Part shown: one piece after another, positions 50,488 through 59,073 of the stretch
Numbering within the stretch: the first letter of the stretch is position 1
Layout of the letters: each line of letters begins with the position of its first letter
DNA from: Martelella endophytica
GTDB lineage: Bacteria; Pseudomonadota; Alphaproteobacteria; Rhizobiales; Rhizobiaceae
Direction of reading: 5' to 3'
DNA: 64,000 bases
Assembly (NCBI RefSeq): GCF_000960975.1
Contig: NZ_CP010803.1
Span: 2,570,405-2,634,404 of the forward strand
Program-made: the position numbers and the translations under genes
The notes under the pieces: generated by a model
What the model was told of the DNA's origin: nothing
The model's input: only the letters and a program-made list of their open reading frames with translations
The model's database searches: none

Positions 50488-51648
50488 TCACTGCACCGGC
50501 CGCGCATAGGGCAGCGGCACGATGGTGAGACTGTCGAGTGTGCTGGAGGCCATTTCCGTGTCGTTCGGCAGGCGGAAGGCGTCGACCGTGGCAAAGTCAT
50601 CCGGAATCGGCTTCAGATAGGGCGAGTTGAGCACATAGTCGCCGTCCTCGTCGATCAGGCCCGCCTTGGCTTCCATTGCAGCCTGCGAACAGGTTGAGGA
50701 GGTGATGTCGGCGACAGCGGCGTCCACCGGTTCCGTCGGCAGATAGCCGGAGATCAGCGGCCCGTTGCGTTCGGTCGTGGTGAGGCCGGCCTGCAGCAGC
50801 TTGGCGGAAAGCTCCGCGCGCTCGGGAATGGTCATGGTTCCGAGCGCCACGACGACCACGGCTTTGCCATCGCGGGTCGCCGTGGAGACCTGGTTGTAGC
50901 CGGAGGCGCAGACATAGCCGGTCTTCATGCCCGTCGCGCCATCGAAGTTGCCGATCAGCAGGTTGGTGTTGCGGTAGCGGCCGCTGTTGCTGGCGATGCC
51001 CGGGATCTTGAAATAATAGAGATATTCCGGAAAGTCCCGTTCGATCGCAAGCGCCAGGACCGCCATGTCGCGGGCGGTCGTATATTGGCCGGGCTGCGGA
51101 TTGCTCATCGAGGACATGCCGTTTGCATTGACGAAATGGGTGTCGGCCATGCCGAGCTTCGCCGCTGTCGCATTCATGCGCTGGATGAAGACATCACGGC
51201 CGCCAGGAGAGCTTTCGGCCAGAGCGCGTGCAGCGTCATTGGCGGAATGGACGAGCATCATCTTCAAGGCGGAGTCGAGTGTGACGCGCGCGCCCGGCGC
51301 GAAATACATTTTCGTGGCAGGCTCGTTGGCGGCGGCGGCCGAAAAAGTGACGACCGAATTCTTGTCGAGAAGCCCGGCCTTGATGTCGGAAAAGGCAAGA
51401 TAGGCGCTCATCAGCTTGGTGAGAGACGCCGGGTACCAGCGCCGGAAGGGCTCTTCGGCAAACAGCACGCGATCGGTATTCGCGTCGACGACGATATAGG
51501 GATTGGCCGCGGCCTTTCCCGCAAAGCCGGACGCGAGCGCGGCCGCAAGCGCGAGAGCCGCCATGGTGAACGCTCTTCTCCGGTTGCCCGCTATCGAGGT
51601 ATGCTGAAACACGAATCTGTCTCCACTTGCCTGCCGTCCGTTATCCAT
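50488..51648 (-). CDS. D-alanyl-D-alanine carboxypeptidase (PBP5/6-type)
   Basis: A 386-aa periplasmic serine DD-carboxypeptidase that trims peptidoglycan stem peptides. A signal sequence follows an N-terminal extension (hydrophobic ALALAAALASGFAG, cleavage near KAAA). Active-site motifs are in order: SxxK as SLTK, SxN as SAND and KTG as KTGYVCASG. The ATG at 51648 is used; a TTG five codons earlier is possible. It lies 13 bp upstream of cobW on the same strand, so co-transcription is likely. Confidence 0.95.
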   Translation of the reverse strand: MDNGRQASGDRFVFQHTSIAGNRRRAFTMAALALAAALASGFAGKAAANPYIVVDANTDRVLFAEEPFRRWYPASLTKLMSAYLAFSDIKAGLLDKNSVVTFSAAAANEPATKMYFAPGARVTLDSALKMMLVHSANDAARALAESSPGGRDVFIQRMNATAAKLGMADTHFVNANGMSSMSNPQPGQYTTARDMAVLALAIERDFPEYLYYFKIPGIASNSGRYRNTNLLIGNFDGATGMKTGYVCASGYNQVSTATRDGKAVVVVALGTMTIPERAELSAKLLQAGLTTTERNGPLISGYLPTEPVDAAVADITSSTCSQAAMEAKAGLIDEDGDYVLNSPYLKPIPDDFATVDAFRLPNDTEMASSTLDSLTIVPLPYARPVQ

Positions 51649-51751
51649 ATACCCCTTGTGCAACAGGACCGGTTCGCTCCGGCCCGCCGCTCCCTAATAG
51701 GGTTCTAGCGCGTTTTACATGGAATTCTAAAAAAATGCAGGGGTATGCTTA

Positions 51752-52915
51752 ATGCCATTGTTGAACTCTGCCGTGAAGCTCCAGGAGGAGGCTCGAGACT
51801 GGCGGCGGCACCTTCACCAATATCCGGAGCTGCTTTATGACGTCGACGGCACGGCGGCCTTCATAGCAGAGAAATTGCGGTCATTTGGTGTCGATGAGGT
51901 CGTCGAGGGGATTGGTCGTACAGGCGTTGTCGGACTGATCCGCGGCCGCGGCGAGGGCGGCCGGGTGATCGGACTGCGCGCCGACATGGATGCGCTTCCG
52001 CTGGTCGAGAAGAGCGGCAAGGCATGGGCGTCGACGGTCAATGGCCGGATGCATGCCTGCGGCCATGACGGCCACATGGCGATGCTGCTCGGCGCTGCAA
52101 AGCACCTTGCCGAGACCCGCAACTTCAAGGGCGCCGTCGCCCTGATCTTCCAGCCCGCCGAAGAGGGCGGCGCCGGCGGCAAGGCGATGATCGACGACGG
52201 TCTGATGGAGCGTTTTGCCATCGACGAGATCTATGGCATGCACAATTTTCCGGGCCGTCCGGTCGGCACATTCGCGATCCGTCCGGGCCCGATCATGGCC
52301 GCGACCGACGAATTCCGCATCATTGTCAGGGGCCAGGGCGGCCACGCGGCCCAACCGGACAAGACCATCGATCCGCTGCTGATCGGCAGCCAGATCGTCC
52401 AGGCGCTGCAGGTGATCGTCTCGCGCAACATCGGCCCGGTGACGCCGCTGGTCGTCTCCGTCACGGAATTTCACGCCGGCTTTGCCCACAACATCATCCC
52501 CGACGACGCCGAGCTCGGCGGCACGGTGCGTTCCTTCACGCCCGAAAGCCGCGACCTTGCCGAGGCACGGATCGGTGCGATCGCAACCGGCATTGCAGCC
52601 GCCCATGGCGCAGAGGCCGAGCTTCGCTATCACCGCAACTATCCGCCGACCGTCAATCACCCGGACGAGACGCTTCATGCTGCTGCGGCCGCCATCGATG
52701 TTGCCGGCGAGGCATCGGTCGATACCGATTTTGCCCCGTGGACGGCCGCCGAGGATTTTTCCTACATGCTGGAGGCCCGTCCCGGCGCCTTCATCATGCT
52801 CGGAAACGGCGATACCGCGGGCCTGCACAATCCCGCCTACGATTTCGACGACGAGGCGCTGCCCTACGGCATATCCTACTGGGTGCGCCTCGCGGAAAGC
52901 CGGCTCTCCGCCTGA
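51752..52915 (+). CDS. M20-family amidohydrolase (hippurate hydrolase-like)
   Basis: A 387-aa metal-dependent amidohydrolase or peptidase. Metal-binding motifs are RMHACGHDGHMAMLLG, then QPAEEGGAGG, with a C-terminal histidine ligand in GLHNPAYDFDDE. The dimerisation domain lies at about residues 185-300. Members hydrolyse N-acyl amino acids such as hippurate or N-acetyl amino acids; the substrate here is unknown. An aggggt site precedes the ATG. It is divergent from the DD-carboxypeptidase gene. Confidence 0.93.
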   Translation: MPLLNSAVKLQEEARDWRRHLHQYPELLYDVDGTAAFIAEKLRSFGVDEVVEGIGRTGVVGLIRGRGEGGRVIGLRADMDALPLVEKSGKAWASTVNGRMHACGHDGHMAMLLGAAKHLAETRNFKGAVALIFQPAEEGGAGGKAMIDDGLMERFAIDEIYGMHNFPGRPVGTFAIRPGPIMAATDEFRIIVRGQGGHAAQPDKTIDPLLIGSQIVQALQVIVSRNIGPVTPLVVSVTEFHAGFAHNIIPDDAELGGTVRSFTPESRDLAEARIGAIATGIAAAHGAEAELRYHRNYPPTVNHPDETLHAAAAAIDVAGEASVDTDFAPWTAAEDFSYMLEARPGAFIMLGNGDTAGLHNPAYDFDDEALPYGISYWVRLAESRLSA

Positions 52916-52985
52916 AAAACACCGGAACAGCCCACCCAAATCAGGGCTTTCCTTCTCGCCGTCTCTTTTGTATTGAGGGGCGAGT

Positions 52986-53062
52986 GGTCCCGTAGCTCAG
53001 CAGGATAGAGCATCAGATTCCTAATCTGAGGGTCACGCGTTCGAATCGCGTCGGGATCACCA
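52986..53062 (+). tRNA. tRNA-Arg (anticodon CCT)
   Basis: A cloverleaf can be drawn by hand. The 7-bp acceptor stem is ggtcccg/cgggatc (one G-T pair). The D arm contains tagctcag. The anticodon stem is tcaga/tctga around the loop ttcctaa, giving anticodon CCT. The T arm is acgcg-ttcgaat-cgcgt, and the encoded CCA end closes at 53062. tRNA-Arg genes are frequent integration sites for islands and satellites, and the accessory region starts directly after this gene. Confidence 0.96.
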
Positions 53063-53662
53063 TTTTTTCTTATTGGTTTCAAATGTTTACGAGTTTCATA
53101 TTTCTCGCGCCTTTTCCGAGAAATTTCCGGGTAAGCGCAGGGTAAGCAGCAGGATCGATTTCAAGACGGTTCCGCGACGGCTCGTGTCGCCAAAACTCAA
53201 AACCCTTTTGATTCTATAAAATTGGCGCTGTCATCGCCGTCATCACTGTCATTCCATAATCTATTCAATAGGTTGACCGTGACAGCCTCGCTCAGATCTC
53301 CGTCATGCGCCTGTCATCCACCCGGCGGCGGCTTGCGAGGCTGTCTAGTCTGCGGCTTTTCTCTCACGTACGACACAACGCTGCCGGGCCAGTGTGGTGC
53401 TGATCCGGTCACCCGTGGTGCAGGCATAACGTGTGGAGAGAGCTGGAGTTTAGCCGAAACGGCCCCGAGCGTTGAGACTTTAGGCTTTGTATCCGTTCTC
53501 AGGCTAGCCCGACCGCGCGGTGCCAAATACCCGCATGGCAGAGTGACACAGGAAGGACCCACGCCTCTTCTGACAGCCGCAGTCTGGTGCGGACGATCAA
53601 AACAAAGGGGCGCGGGGGAAGGGCGCCTGCGGGCGGCTTTGACCGAAGTAGCAAAGCTGGCT
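53063..53662. other. Non-coding start of the tRNA-linked island
   Basis: About 600 bp between the tRNA and the replication-protein gene show no open frame with convincing codon usage. At 53225-53310 the sequence repeats gtcat-type words and includes ctattcaatag, a short palindrome. An integrase gene would be expected here beside the tRNA, but neither a complete nor a recognisable broken one is seen. The stretch may hold the former attachment region, an origin-like repeat area or an RNA gene; none can be shown. Confidence 0.4.
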
Positions 53663-55855
53663 TCAGGCTCCGGTCTCTTCTTTTTGGTGCGCAGACGAAA
53701 GTGGCCGGATGATGATCATGCGGCCTTCTGCCGTCCGGCTGTCAGTGACGGCATAGCCTTCGCTCCGGAGCAGCGGCGCTGACCGACGGACGAGCGTGCC
53801 GAGCGTTGCCGCTGTCGACGGCCATACCCGCATGCTCTTGATCGCCGGCGCTGCATGCTCGTTGAGAACTTCCAGGAGATGCGTGGCTGTCCCGCTGAAG
53901 CCGGTCGCACGATGCCGCTTGATGATGCGGATCAGCTCGCTGCCGAAGGGATCGTTCTCAAGCGCGACCTTGGCGGCATCGGTCCTGCTAAGACGATAGG
54001 CTTCGAGGAACTGGCCTGGCTCCCAGCCAAAAGCCGGAGAGCAGGCTTCGATCCATTCGGCGAAGTCCGCCATGCGTGGCGGGTTTGCGAGCTTGACCGA
54101 TGCCCGGCGACTCAGTCCCTCCGAGACGGCATCGAGCAGCGCCCCCAAGAGGTATGGTCGCATCCGCTCCAGCTCTTCTTTCAGATGCCGTTCTGTCTGG
54201 CGTTCTTCTTCCGGGATGCGCGGCAGATGGATTGCAATGGCACGGTCAGAAAGGTCTGCCCGTCCTGTCAGGTCCGGGATACCGTTCAGGATGACCGGGC
54301 GCTGCGCTTCAAGCACGATCTGCTCGTTGTCGGTATGCAGCGCACGGGTCGCAAAGCCACCACCTGTCGAAAGCCTGCAGAGCGAATCCGAGAACCAGTT
54401 GGCGACGCTCGACATGTTGTCGAAGGCAAGTACATGGCCGTTCTTGGCGGCAATGACCAGATCCCGTTCATCCTTCGATACCGTGCGCTTCTTGCCGATC
54501 TCGGCATCGATCAGGTTGGCAAGCAGGTCGGTGACCGAACTCTTGCCGCTGCCCTGCTCGCCGCTGACGCAGAGAAGCGGGTAGGGCCCTTCCGGGCGAA
54601 GCGCTGCAACCAGCCAGGCGGTGACCAGCATCAGATCCTGCTCGCTACCGACATTGATAAACGGCTTCAGGTCTCTGTAGCCGGCGCCCCTCTGTGGTTC
54701 GGGCAGCGCACGCGCGGAAGCCGAGCGCAGGAACTTCACATGCGGAAATTGGCCGACCGTCCAGCGCCCCTTCGTGACCCGTACTGCCCGCCAGTCCTGA
54801 TCGCAGAGATCGAGGAAGTAATCTCCATCATGGGAACCGACACGCCTGAAGGTCGGGTAGCATGCTCCGCTCTGAGCTTTTGCCTCCATGATCCTGATCG
54901 TGTCATCAAGCGCCGAGCTTCCAAGGGCTTCGCCGGTCTTCTCGTAGTAGACGCCGGCCACATAGGATTTGAAGAAGCGATGCCTGACAGGCCAGTGCTC
55001 GAAGTGATCGCCGGTAGGGTAAGTCACGTGACTTTCGCGATCCGGATCATGCCAGAACTCGATCTCGTCCGGCAGGAAATCAAAGGCAGAGGGCTTCTTC
55101 TTACGTTGCTTCTTTGGTTCAGCCGCGCCCTCCGCTTCACCATCGTCAGCATCGCTGACAGTGGCCGACACGCCCGCTTCGTCGGACGCCGGAATCAGCG
55201 CCTGCAACTGAGCATCCGTCCAGCCTTCTGCGAAAGCATCGGCGGCATCAAAGCCAGCAGGTAATCCCTGCGGCAGACGCATGACCGCAACTGACGCGAC
55301 CCCTGCCTGTGCCAGGCATTCCGCAACGGCCTCTGCATAGGCTGCACCTGGTTCATCTGCATCGGGCCAGATGATGACACGACGGCCGGAGAGCGGAGAC
55401 CAGTCGGCCTTGCGGGCACTCTTCGAGCCATTCGGCGATGTCGTGACGACGAAGCCGGGAAGCATTGCCGCTGCCGCATCTGCGGCCTTCTCACCCTCGG
55501 TGACGATGACAGCGACATCCGGGTCCGCCTCAAGCCTGTCGAGTCCGTAGAGCGGCCGCGGTTCGGGAAGGCCCTTCCAGCGCCAGCCGTTGCCGCCGGT
55601 CTGCTCGTCTCTACCATAGCTTAACGGCAGGAACTGCTTTCCCTCGTTCGTATCGAAACGGCAGGCGATGAACAGCAGCTTTCCAGAATCGTCCCGGTAG
55701 GACCAGCGCTGCGACGGTGTGCCGAGCCGTGAGTGCCGGACCGGCGGCGGTTCTGCATTCTCCGGAACCGGAGCGACTGCCGTCCAGCCAGAGGCGGGGG
55801 TAGTAACTGCCGAATTAGCGTTATGCTCAACGGGCGCGAAGGGATCATTTCTCAT
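53663..55855 (-). CDS. TOPRIM and P-loop ATPase replication protein of a mobile element
   Basis: A 730-aa protein of the kind encoded by satellites and integrative elements. A TOPRIM primase-type domain lies at residues ~110-200, with the catalytic glutamate in VIVTEGEKAADAA and the DxD acidic pair in VIIWPDADEPGAA. A low-complexity linker (residues ~215-265, Lys-rich PKKQRKKKP) leads to a helicase-like ATPase domain: Walker A SGEQGSGKSS near residue 430 and an acidic Walker B-like HVLAFDNMS. The start ATG at 55855 overlaps the end of the upstream small gene by 11 bp. It probably primes and unwinds element DNA; the exact family name is uncertain. Confidence 0.82.
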   Translation of the reverse strand: MRNDPFAPVEHNANSAVTTPASGWTAVAPVPENAEPPPVRHSRLGTPSQRWSYRDDSGKLLFIACRFDTNEGKQFLPLSYGRDEQTGGNGWRWKGLPEPRPLYGLDRLEADPDVAVIVTEGEKAADAAAAMLPGFVVTTSPNGSKSARKADWSPLSGRRVIIWPDADEPGAAYAEAVAECLAQAGVASVAVMRLPQGLPAGFDAADAFAEGWTDAQLQALIPASDEAGVSATVSDADDGEAEGAAEPKKQRKKKPSAFDFLPDEIEFWHDPDRESHVTYPTGDHFEHWPVRHRFFKSYVAGVYYEKTGEALGSSALDDTIRIMEAKAQSGACYPTFRRVGSHDGDYFLDLCDQDWRAVRVTKGRWTVGQFPHVKFLRSASARALPEPQRGAGYRDLKPFINVGSEQDLMLVTAWLVAALRPEGPYPLLCVSGEQGSGKSSVTDLLANLIDAEIGKKRTVSKDERDLVIAAKNGHVLAFDNMSSVANWFSDSLCRLSTGGGFATRALHTDNEQIVLEAQRPVILNGIPDLTGRADLSDRAIAIHLPRIPEEERQTERHLKEELERMRPYLLGALLDAVSEGLSRRASVKLANPPRMADFAEWIEACSPAFGWEPGQFLEAYRLSRTDAAKVALENDPFGSELIRIIKRHRATGFSGTATHLLEVLNEHAAPAIKSMRVWPSTAATLGTLVRRSAPLLRSEGYAVTDSRTAEGRMIIIRPLSSAHQKEETGA

Positions 55856-56153
55856 AGAGCGATACCTCCAGAGCTTCGGCAAGCCGACGTGCGGCTTCGC
55901 CCTGGTCGTCATTGGTGAACAGATAGGCTGCAAGCGAGATCAGATCGCGCCCGCGGTCACCGGTGGCAAAATCGGCCCAGCGCCCTGAGAGGACGTTGAC
56001 GCGGAAACTGCCCGGCTTGCGATCGGCCCGCCTCGGATTACGTGCCGTCCATTCATGCCCAAGCCGCCGGCCGTCCGGCAGCCAGCGGGATAGAAGAAGC
56101 GGCGCATTTGACAGCGCCGCACGGTTGATATGATCGAAAGCGATTTTCCTCAT
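55845..56153 (-). CDS. Small primase-associated protein (N-terminal primase-like)
   Basis: A 102-aa protein. The middle, GSFRVNVLSGRWADFATGD followed by RGRDLISLAAYL, resembles the N-terminal region of phage and satellite primases that usually precedes a TOPRIM domain. Here it is encoded separately and overlaps the TOPRIM/ATPase gene by 11 bp, so the two together probably replace one primase polypeptide. No zinc-binding cysteines are seen. It lies 5 bp after the AlpA-like gene. Confidence 0.72.
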   Translation of the reverse strand: MRKIAFDHINRAALSNAPLLLSRWLPDGRRLGHEWTARNPRRADRKPGSFRVNVLSGRWADFATGDRGRDLISLAAYLFTNDDQGEAARRLAEALEVSLYEK

Positions 56154-56158
56154 GGCCG

Positions 56159-56377
56159 TTAACCCCTCTGGCTTGTCGAGGTGAGGGTGTTGGCGCTGAG
56201 CCAGGCCGTGATGTCACGGCGCTTGTAGCGCACCGACTTGCCGATCTTGACGAAGGGAGGGCCACCGCCACGCAGGCGCCAGGCCTGAAGAGTGCGGGCT
56301 GAAACGGACAGCAGTTCGCACGTCAGCGTTTCCGTCATCAGGAAGTCGGGATCGAGGGAGAGGGGGGATTGCTGCAT
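56159..56377 (-). CDS. AlpA/excisionase-type helix-turn-helix protein
   Basis: A 72-aa DNA-binding protein with a MerR-like winged helix: LTCELLSVSARTLQAWRLRG, then PPFVKIGKSVRYKRRDITAWL. This is the AlpA/Xis-type pattern used by P4-like satellites and integrative elements to control the integrase gene or excision. The ATG at 56377 has an ideal aaggag site, which decides against a longer TTG-started version. It heads a leftward unit with the two primase genes. Confidence 0.88.
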   Translation of the reverse strand: MQQSPLSLDPDFLMTETLTCELLSVSARTLQAWRLRGGGPPFVKIGKSVRYKRRDITAWLSANTLTSTSQRG

Positions 56378-56733
56378 CTTGCGGCTCCTTGTGATTGGGA
56401 GCCGCCAAAATGACGATGGAGCCGAATTTAATCCGCCAGCCAATTGCCGTTCAGTTTTCCGGATTGGCTGCTAAAGTTTAGCCGGACTGACAAGGCCTAA
56501 AGTCGTTCACCGGTATTGCGTGAACAGCTGCCCTTCGACATGGGCGCAAAGCGCTACAAAGGCATCATGCAAACCGCGTCCCGCAAATGGGATGTCCTCC
56601 GGAACACGGACCTCCCAGCTGGCAAAGTTGGTTGCCACCGTGTTCGCTCGGTTACGGACATCGGTACCGGGCTCTTCATTCCAGAACACGCTCTCGCAGC
56701 TATCGAGGAAATCCATGAAGGTGTTGTTGCTCT

Positions 56734-56738
56734 GTGTC
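56734..56738. repeat. 5-bp target site duplication of the IS21 element, left copy
   Basis: The bases gtgtc directly precede the IS left end (TGTCAATG at 56739). The same five bases occur at 59069-59073 directly after the right end. A short 4-8 bp duplication is normal for IS21 insertions. Confidence 0.8.
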
Positions 56739-56789
56739 TGTCAATGCCGCGTGAAATTTCCCCAGAAGTGCCGAAGTAAAATTCCCCAG

Positions 56790-57668
56790 TTATGCCGCTG
56801 TCGACGACATGGCTTGAGGATTTTTCGGGGGTCGGCCTCGCGGCTTTTGAGGTGGTGTGAATGCGGGCGGCGCGATCAGCGCTTTCGAGCGGACATGTTC
56901 CGGCATGAGTTCAGCGTGCTGCCGCAGCCGGTAGCTGGAGCCTTCGATCTGTATGACGACGGCATGATGGAGCAATCTGTCGAGCAGTGCCGTTGCGACG
57001 ACGGGATCGCCGAAGACATCGCCCCATTCTGCAAAGCCGCGGTTTGACGTCAGGATCATGGCGCCGCGTTCATAGCGGGCGTTGACAAGCTGGAAGAACA
57101 GATTGCCGCCGCCCTGGACGACCGGCAGATAGCCGATCTCGTCGACGATGAGCAGGCTCGGCCTGCAGAAGAAGCGAATGCGCTCCTGCAGCCTGCCTTC
57201 CCGTTCAGATTTGGCAAGCGAAGCGATCAGGTCTGCGAGTGTGGTAAAGTAAACGCTCTTTCCGGCCTTCACGGCTTCGACGCCGAGCGCTGTGGCGAGA
57301 TGGCTCTTGCCCGTTCCCGGAGGGCCGAGGAAATGCACCGCTTCGTGACGGTCGACGAAGCCGAGCTGGGCCAGGGTCAGAATGCGATCGCGGTCGAGTG
57401 AAGGCTGGAATGTGAAATCGAAGCCGGCGAGCGTCTTGATGGTTGCAAGTCTGCCCATGCGCAGAGCCGTCTTGATGCGGCTGTTCTCGCGCAGCGTCAG
57501 TTCCTCCGACAAGAGGATATCGATGGCCTCAAGTGCCGACAGCTCGCCGTGTTCGAGGCGACGCACGACATGGTCGAGCGCTTCCAGTGCGCGCGGCATC
57601 TTCAGTCCGACGAGATCATGACGGATACGGTCGATCATCGACGGAACAGGATCGAGGGTCGCGCTCAT
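56790..57668 (-). CDS. istB: IS21-family helper ATPase IstB
   Basis: A 292-aa AAA+ ATPase that partners IstA. Walker A is GPPGTGKSH (from residue 115) and Walker B is LLIVDEIGYLP. The C-terminal tail (PPQKPRGRPPKNP) is basic and extended, making this a longer IstB than the one at 561-1295. Its ATG overlaps the istA stop by 4 bp (ATGA), the classic IS21 coupling. Confidence 0.95.
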   Translation of the reverse strand: MSATLDPVPSMIDRIRHDLVGLKMPRALEALDHVVRRLEHGELSALEAIDILLSEELTLRENSRIKTALRMGRLATIKTLAGFDFTFQPSLDRDRILTLAQLGFVDRHEAVHFLGPPGTGKSHLATALGVEAVKAGKSVYFTTLADLIASLAKSEREGRLQERIRFFCRPSLLIVDEIGYLPVVQGGGNLFFQLVNARYERGAMILTSNRGFAEWGDVFGDPVVATALLDRLLHHAVVIQIEGSSYRLRQHAELMPEHVRSKALIAPPAFTPPQKPRGRPPKNPQAMSSTAA

Positions 57669-58900
57669 GGCCGGTTCTCCTGTGCCAGCACCTTGCCAAC
57701 GGCATCATAGAAGGCGAGCGACCGCTGGAGCACGATGTCGCCGGCGGGTTTGACAATATGGGATTCCTGCCGTGCCCCCGGCCGGAGTTGCGGGTGAATG
57801 GATCGCCGATGATCCGGATGAACCCGGCGCTGCTTACGGCCCTCCAAGACGGGATGAGCTGCGATCAGGGTGCCGTTCTCGAAGATCCGGACCTCGTCGG
57901 CGAACGAATGGACCTCAACCGTCCGACTGCGCGTGGCATCAGGGACGCTATAGGCATTGCCACCAACGCTGACCATGCCTTCCCGCGACACGCGGCGCTC
58001 AAGCTTGAGAACGGATTTGAACGGTGCCAGCGGTAACGGCCGCAGGTGCGGCCGCTCTTCGGCAAAGGCTTCGTTGACGACGCGAAGGGTCGTGGCATGC
58101 TTTCTCGGATTGGCAACAGTGTCCAGCCAGTGCCGCAACTGGGCATTCAGGTCATCGAGATTGCGAAACGAGCGGGCCAGGAAGAAGTCCTCTCGGATAT
58201 AACGGAACGGCCGCTCGACCTTGCCCTTCGTCTTGGCACGATAAGGTTTGCATGCCTTGGGATGGAAACCGTAGTGGCGTGCCAGATCGATGAGCGCACG
58301 ATTGTAGATGATGCCCTCCGTCTGCCCTTCGCCGATAACGGCAGTCTTCATCCGATCATAAAGCACCTCCCTTGGAGCGCCGCCAAGGGCTTCGAACGCA
58401 GCGATATGGCAGCGCAGGACGGTCGGCAGGTTCTGATGCATGACGAAGCGCGCCCAGATGAGGCGGCTATGCCCCAGCACCATCGAGAACAGCCACACAA
58501 TCCTCGGCGTCATTGGTTCGTCGGTGAATATGACATGAAATTGGGCGAAATCGACCTGGGCCTGCTCGCCGGGCGGCGTCTCAAAGCGCACTTCGAAACC
58601 CTGGCTGGCCGGAGGCCGCGCATCGCGAAGAAAATCCGTCACGGCGGTGTAGCCGCCCTTATAGCCTCGCTCGCGCAGTTCTCGAAATAACCGGCTCCCG
58701 GTCAGGCCGGGGTAGGCCTTCACGCGCTCCCGCAGATAAGAAGCAAACGGATCGATCACCGTTGCCCGAGGCTTTCTGGGGCCATAGGCTGGAGCCTCAA
58801 GGCCGCGCTCTATGTATTTGCGCACCGTCTTGCGGTCGATGCCCGTTTCTCTGGAAATGGCCGACACCGTCAGCCCCTGTTGATGCAGATCCAGTATCAT
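57665..58900 (-). CDS. istA: IS21-family transposase IstA
   Basis: A 411-aa transposase from the ATG at 58900, which has a gggag site; the frame is open further upstream, so a longer N-terminus (GTG at 58924 or ATG at 58945) is possible. An N-terminal helix-turn-helix (ISRETGIDRKTVRKYI) precedes a DDE catalytic core with aspartates in QAQVDFAQFHV and VLYDRMKTAV and the glutamate in KGKVERPFRY. The C-terminal beta-rich region (VSVGGNAYSVPD) is similar in kind to the fragment at 2-559. Confidence 0.94.
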   Translation of the reverse strand: MILDLHQQGLTVSAISRETGIDRKTVRKYIERGLEAPAYGPRKPRATVIDPFASYLRERVKAYPGLTGSRLFRELRERGYKGGYTAVTDFLRDARPPASQGFEVRFETPPGEQAQVDFAQFHVIFTDEPMTPRIVWLFSMVLGHSRLIWARFVMHQNLPTVLRCHIAAFEALGGAPREVLYDRMKTAVIGEGQTEGIIYNRALIDLARHYGFHPKACKPYRAKTKGKVERPFRYIREDFFLARSFRNLDDLNAQLRHWLDTVANPRKHATTLRVVNEAFAEERPHLRPLPLAPFKSVLKLERRVSREGMVSVGGNAYSVPDATRSRTVEVHSFADEVRIFENGTLIAAHPVLEGRKQRRVHPDHRRSIHPQLRPGARQESHIVKPAGDIVLQRSLAFYDAVGKVLAQENRP

Positions 58901-59068
58901 AATTGTCTCCCTCAGCTTGATCACCAAAATCCCCCTTCCGACCATCGGAAGAAGTATCGGCGATGACGCGCCGCCGGTCTTCCGGGGCTCGCCCCGGAAG
59001 ACCGGCGGCAGCAGCGCATGGGGAAGATTCAAACGGCACTATTGGGGAGTATTGCTCCGGCGATGACA

Positions 59069-59073
59069 GTGTC
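59069..59073. repeat. 5-bp target site duplication of the IS21 element, right copy
   Basis: gtgtc directly after the IS right end (gaca ending at 59068), matching the five bases before the left end at 56734-56738. Confidence 0.8.

Larger units (their letters stand above)
56739..59068 (-). mobile_element. Complete IS21-family insertion sequence
   Basis: A 2330-bp element carrying istA and istB on the minus strand. Its ends are imperfect inverted repeats: the left end starts tgtcaatgccg and the reverse complement of the right end starts tgtcatcgccg; both continue to a shared agtgccg about 35 bases in. A 5-bp direct duplication (gtgtc) flanks it. The insertion splits an island gene that becomes continuous when the element is removed, which supports the exact boundaries. 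It belongs to a different IS21 subgroup from the element at 1-1442, judging by IstB length and sequence. Confidence 0.9.

Noticed and set aside
53222..53782. 186-codon rightward frame beside the tRNA that might be an integrase remnant
   Set aside because: No tyrosine or serine recombinase motif is present (no HxxR or Tyr region), and its end overlaps the primase gene on the other strand.
53855..55264. 469-codon rightward frame opposite the TOPRIM/ATPase gene
   Set aside because: The minus strand has TOPRIM and Walker motifs in order; this frame has none.
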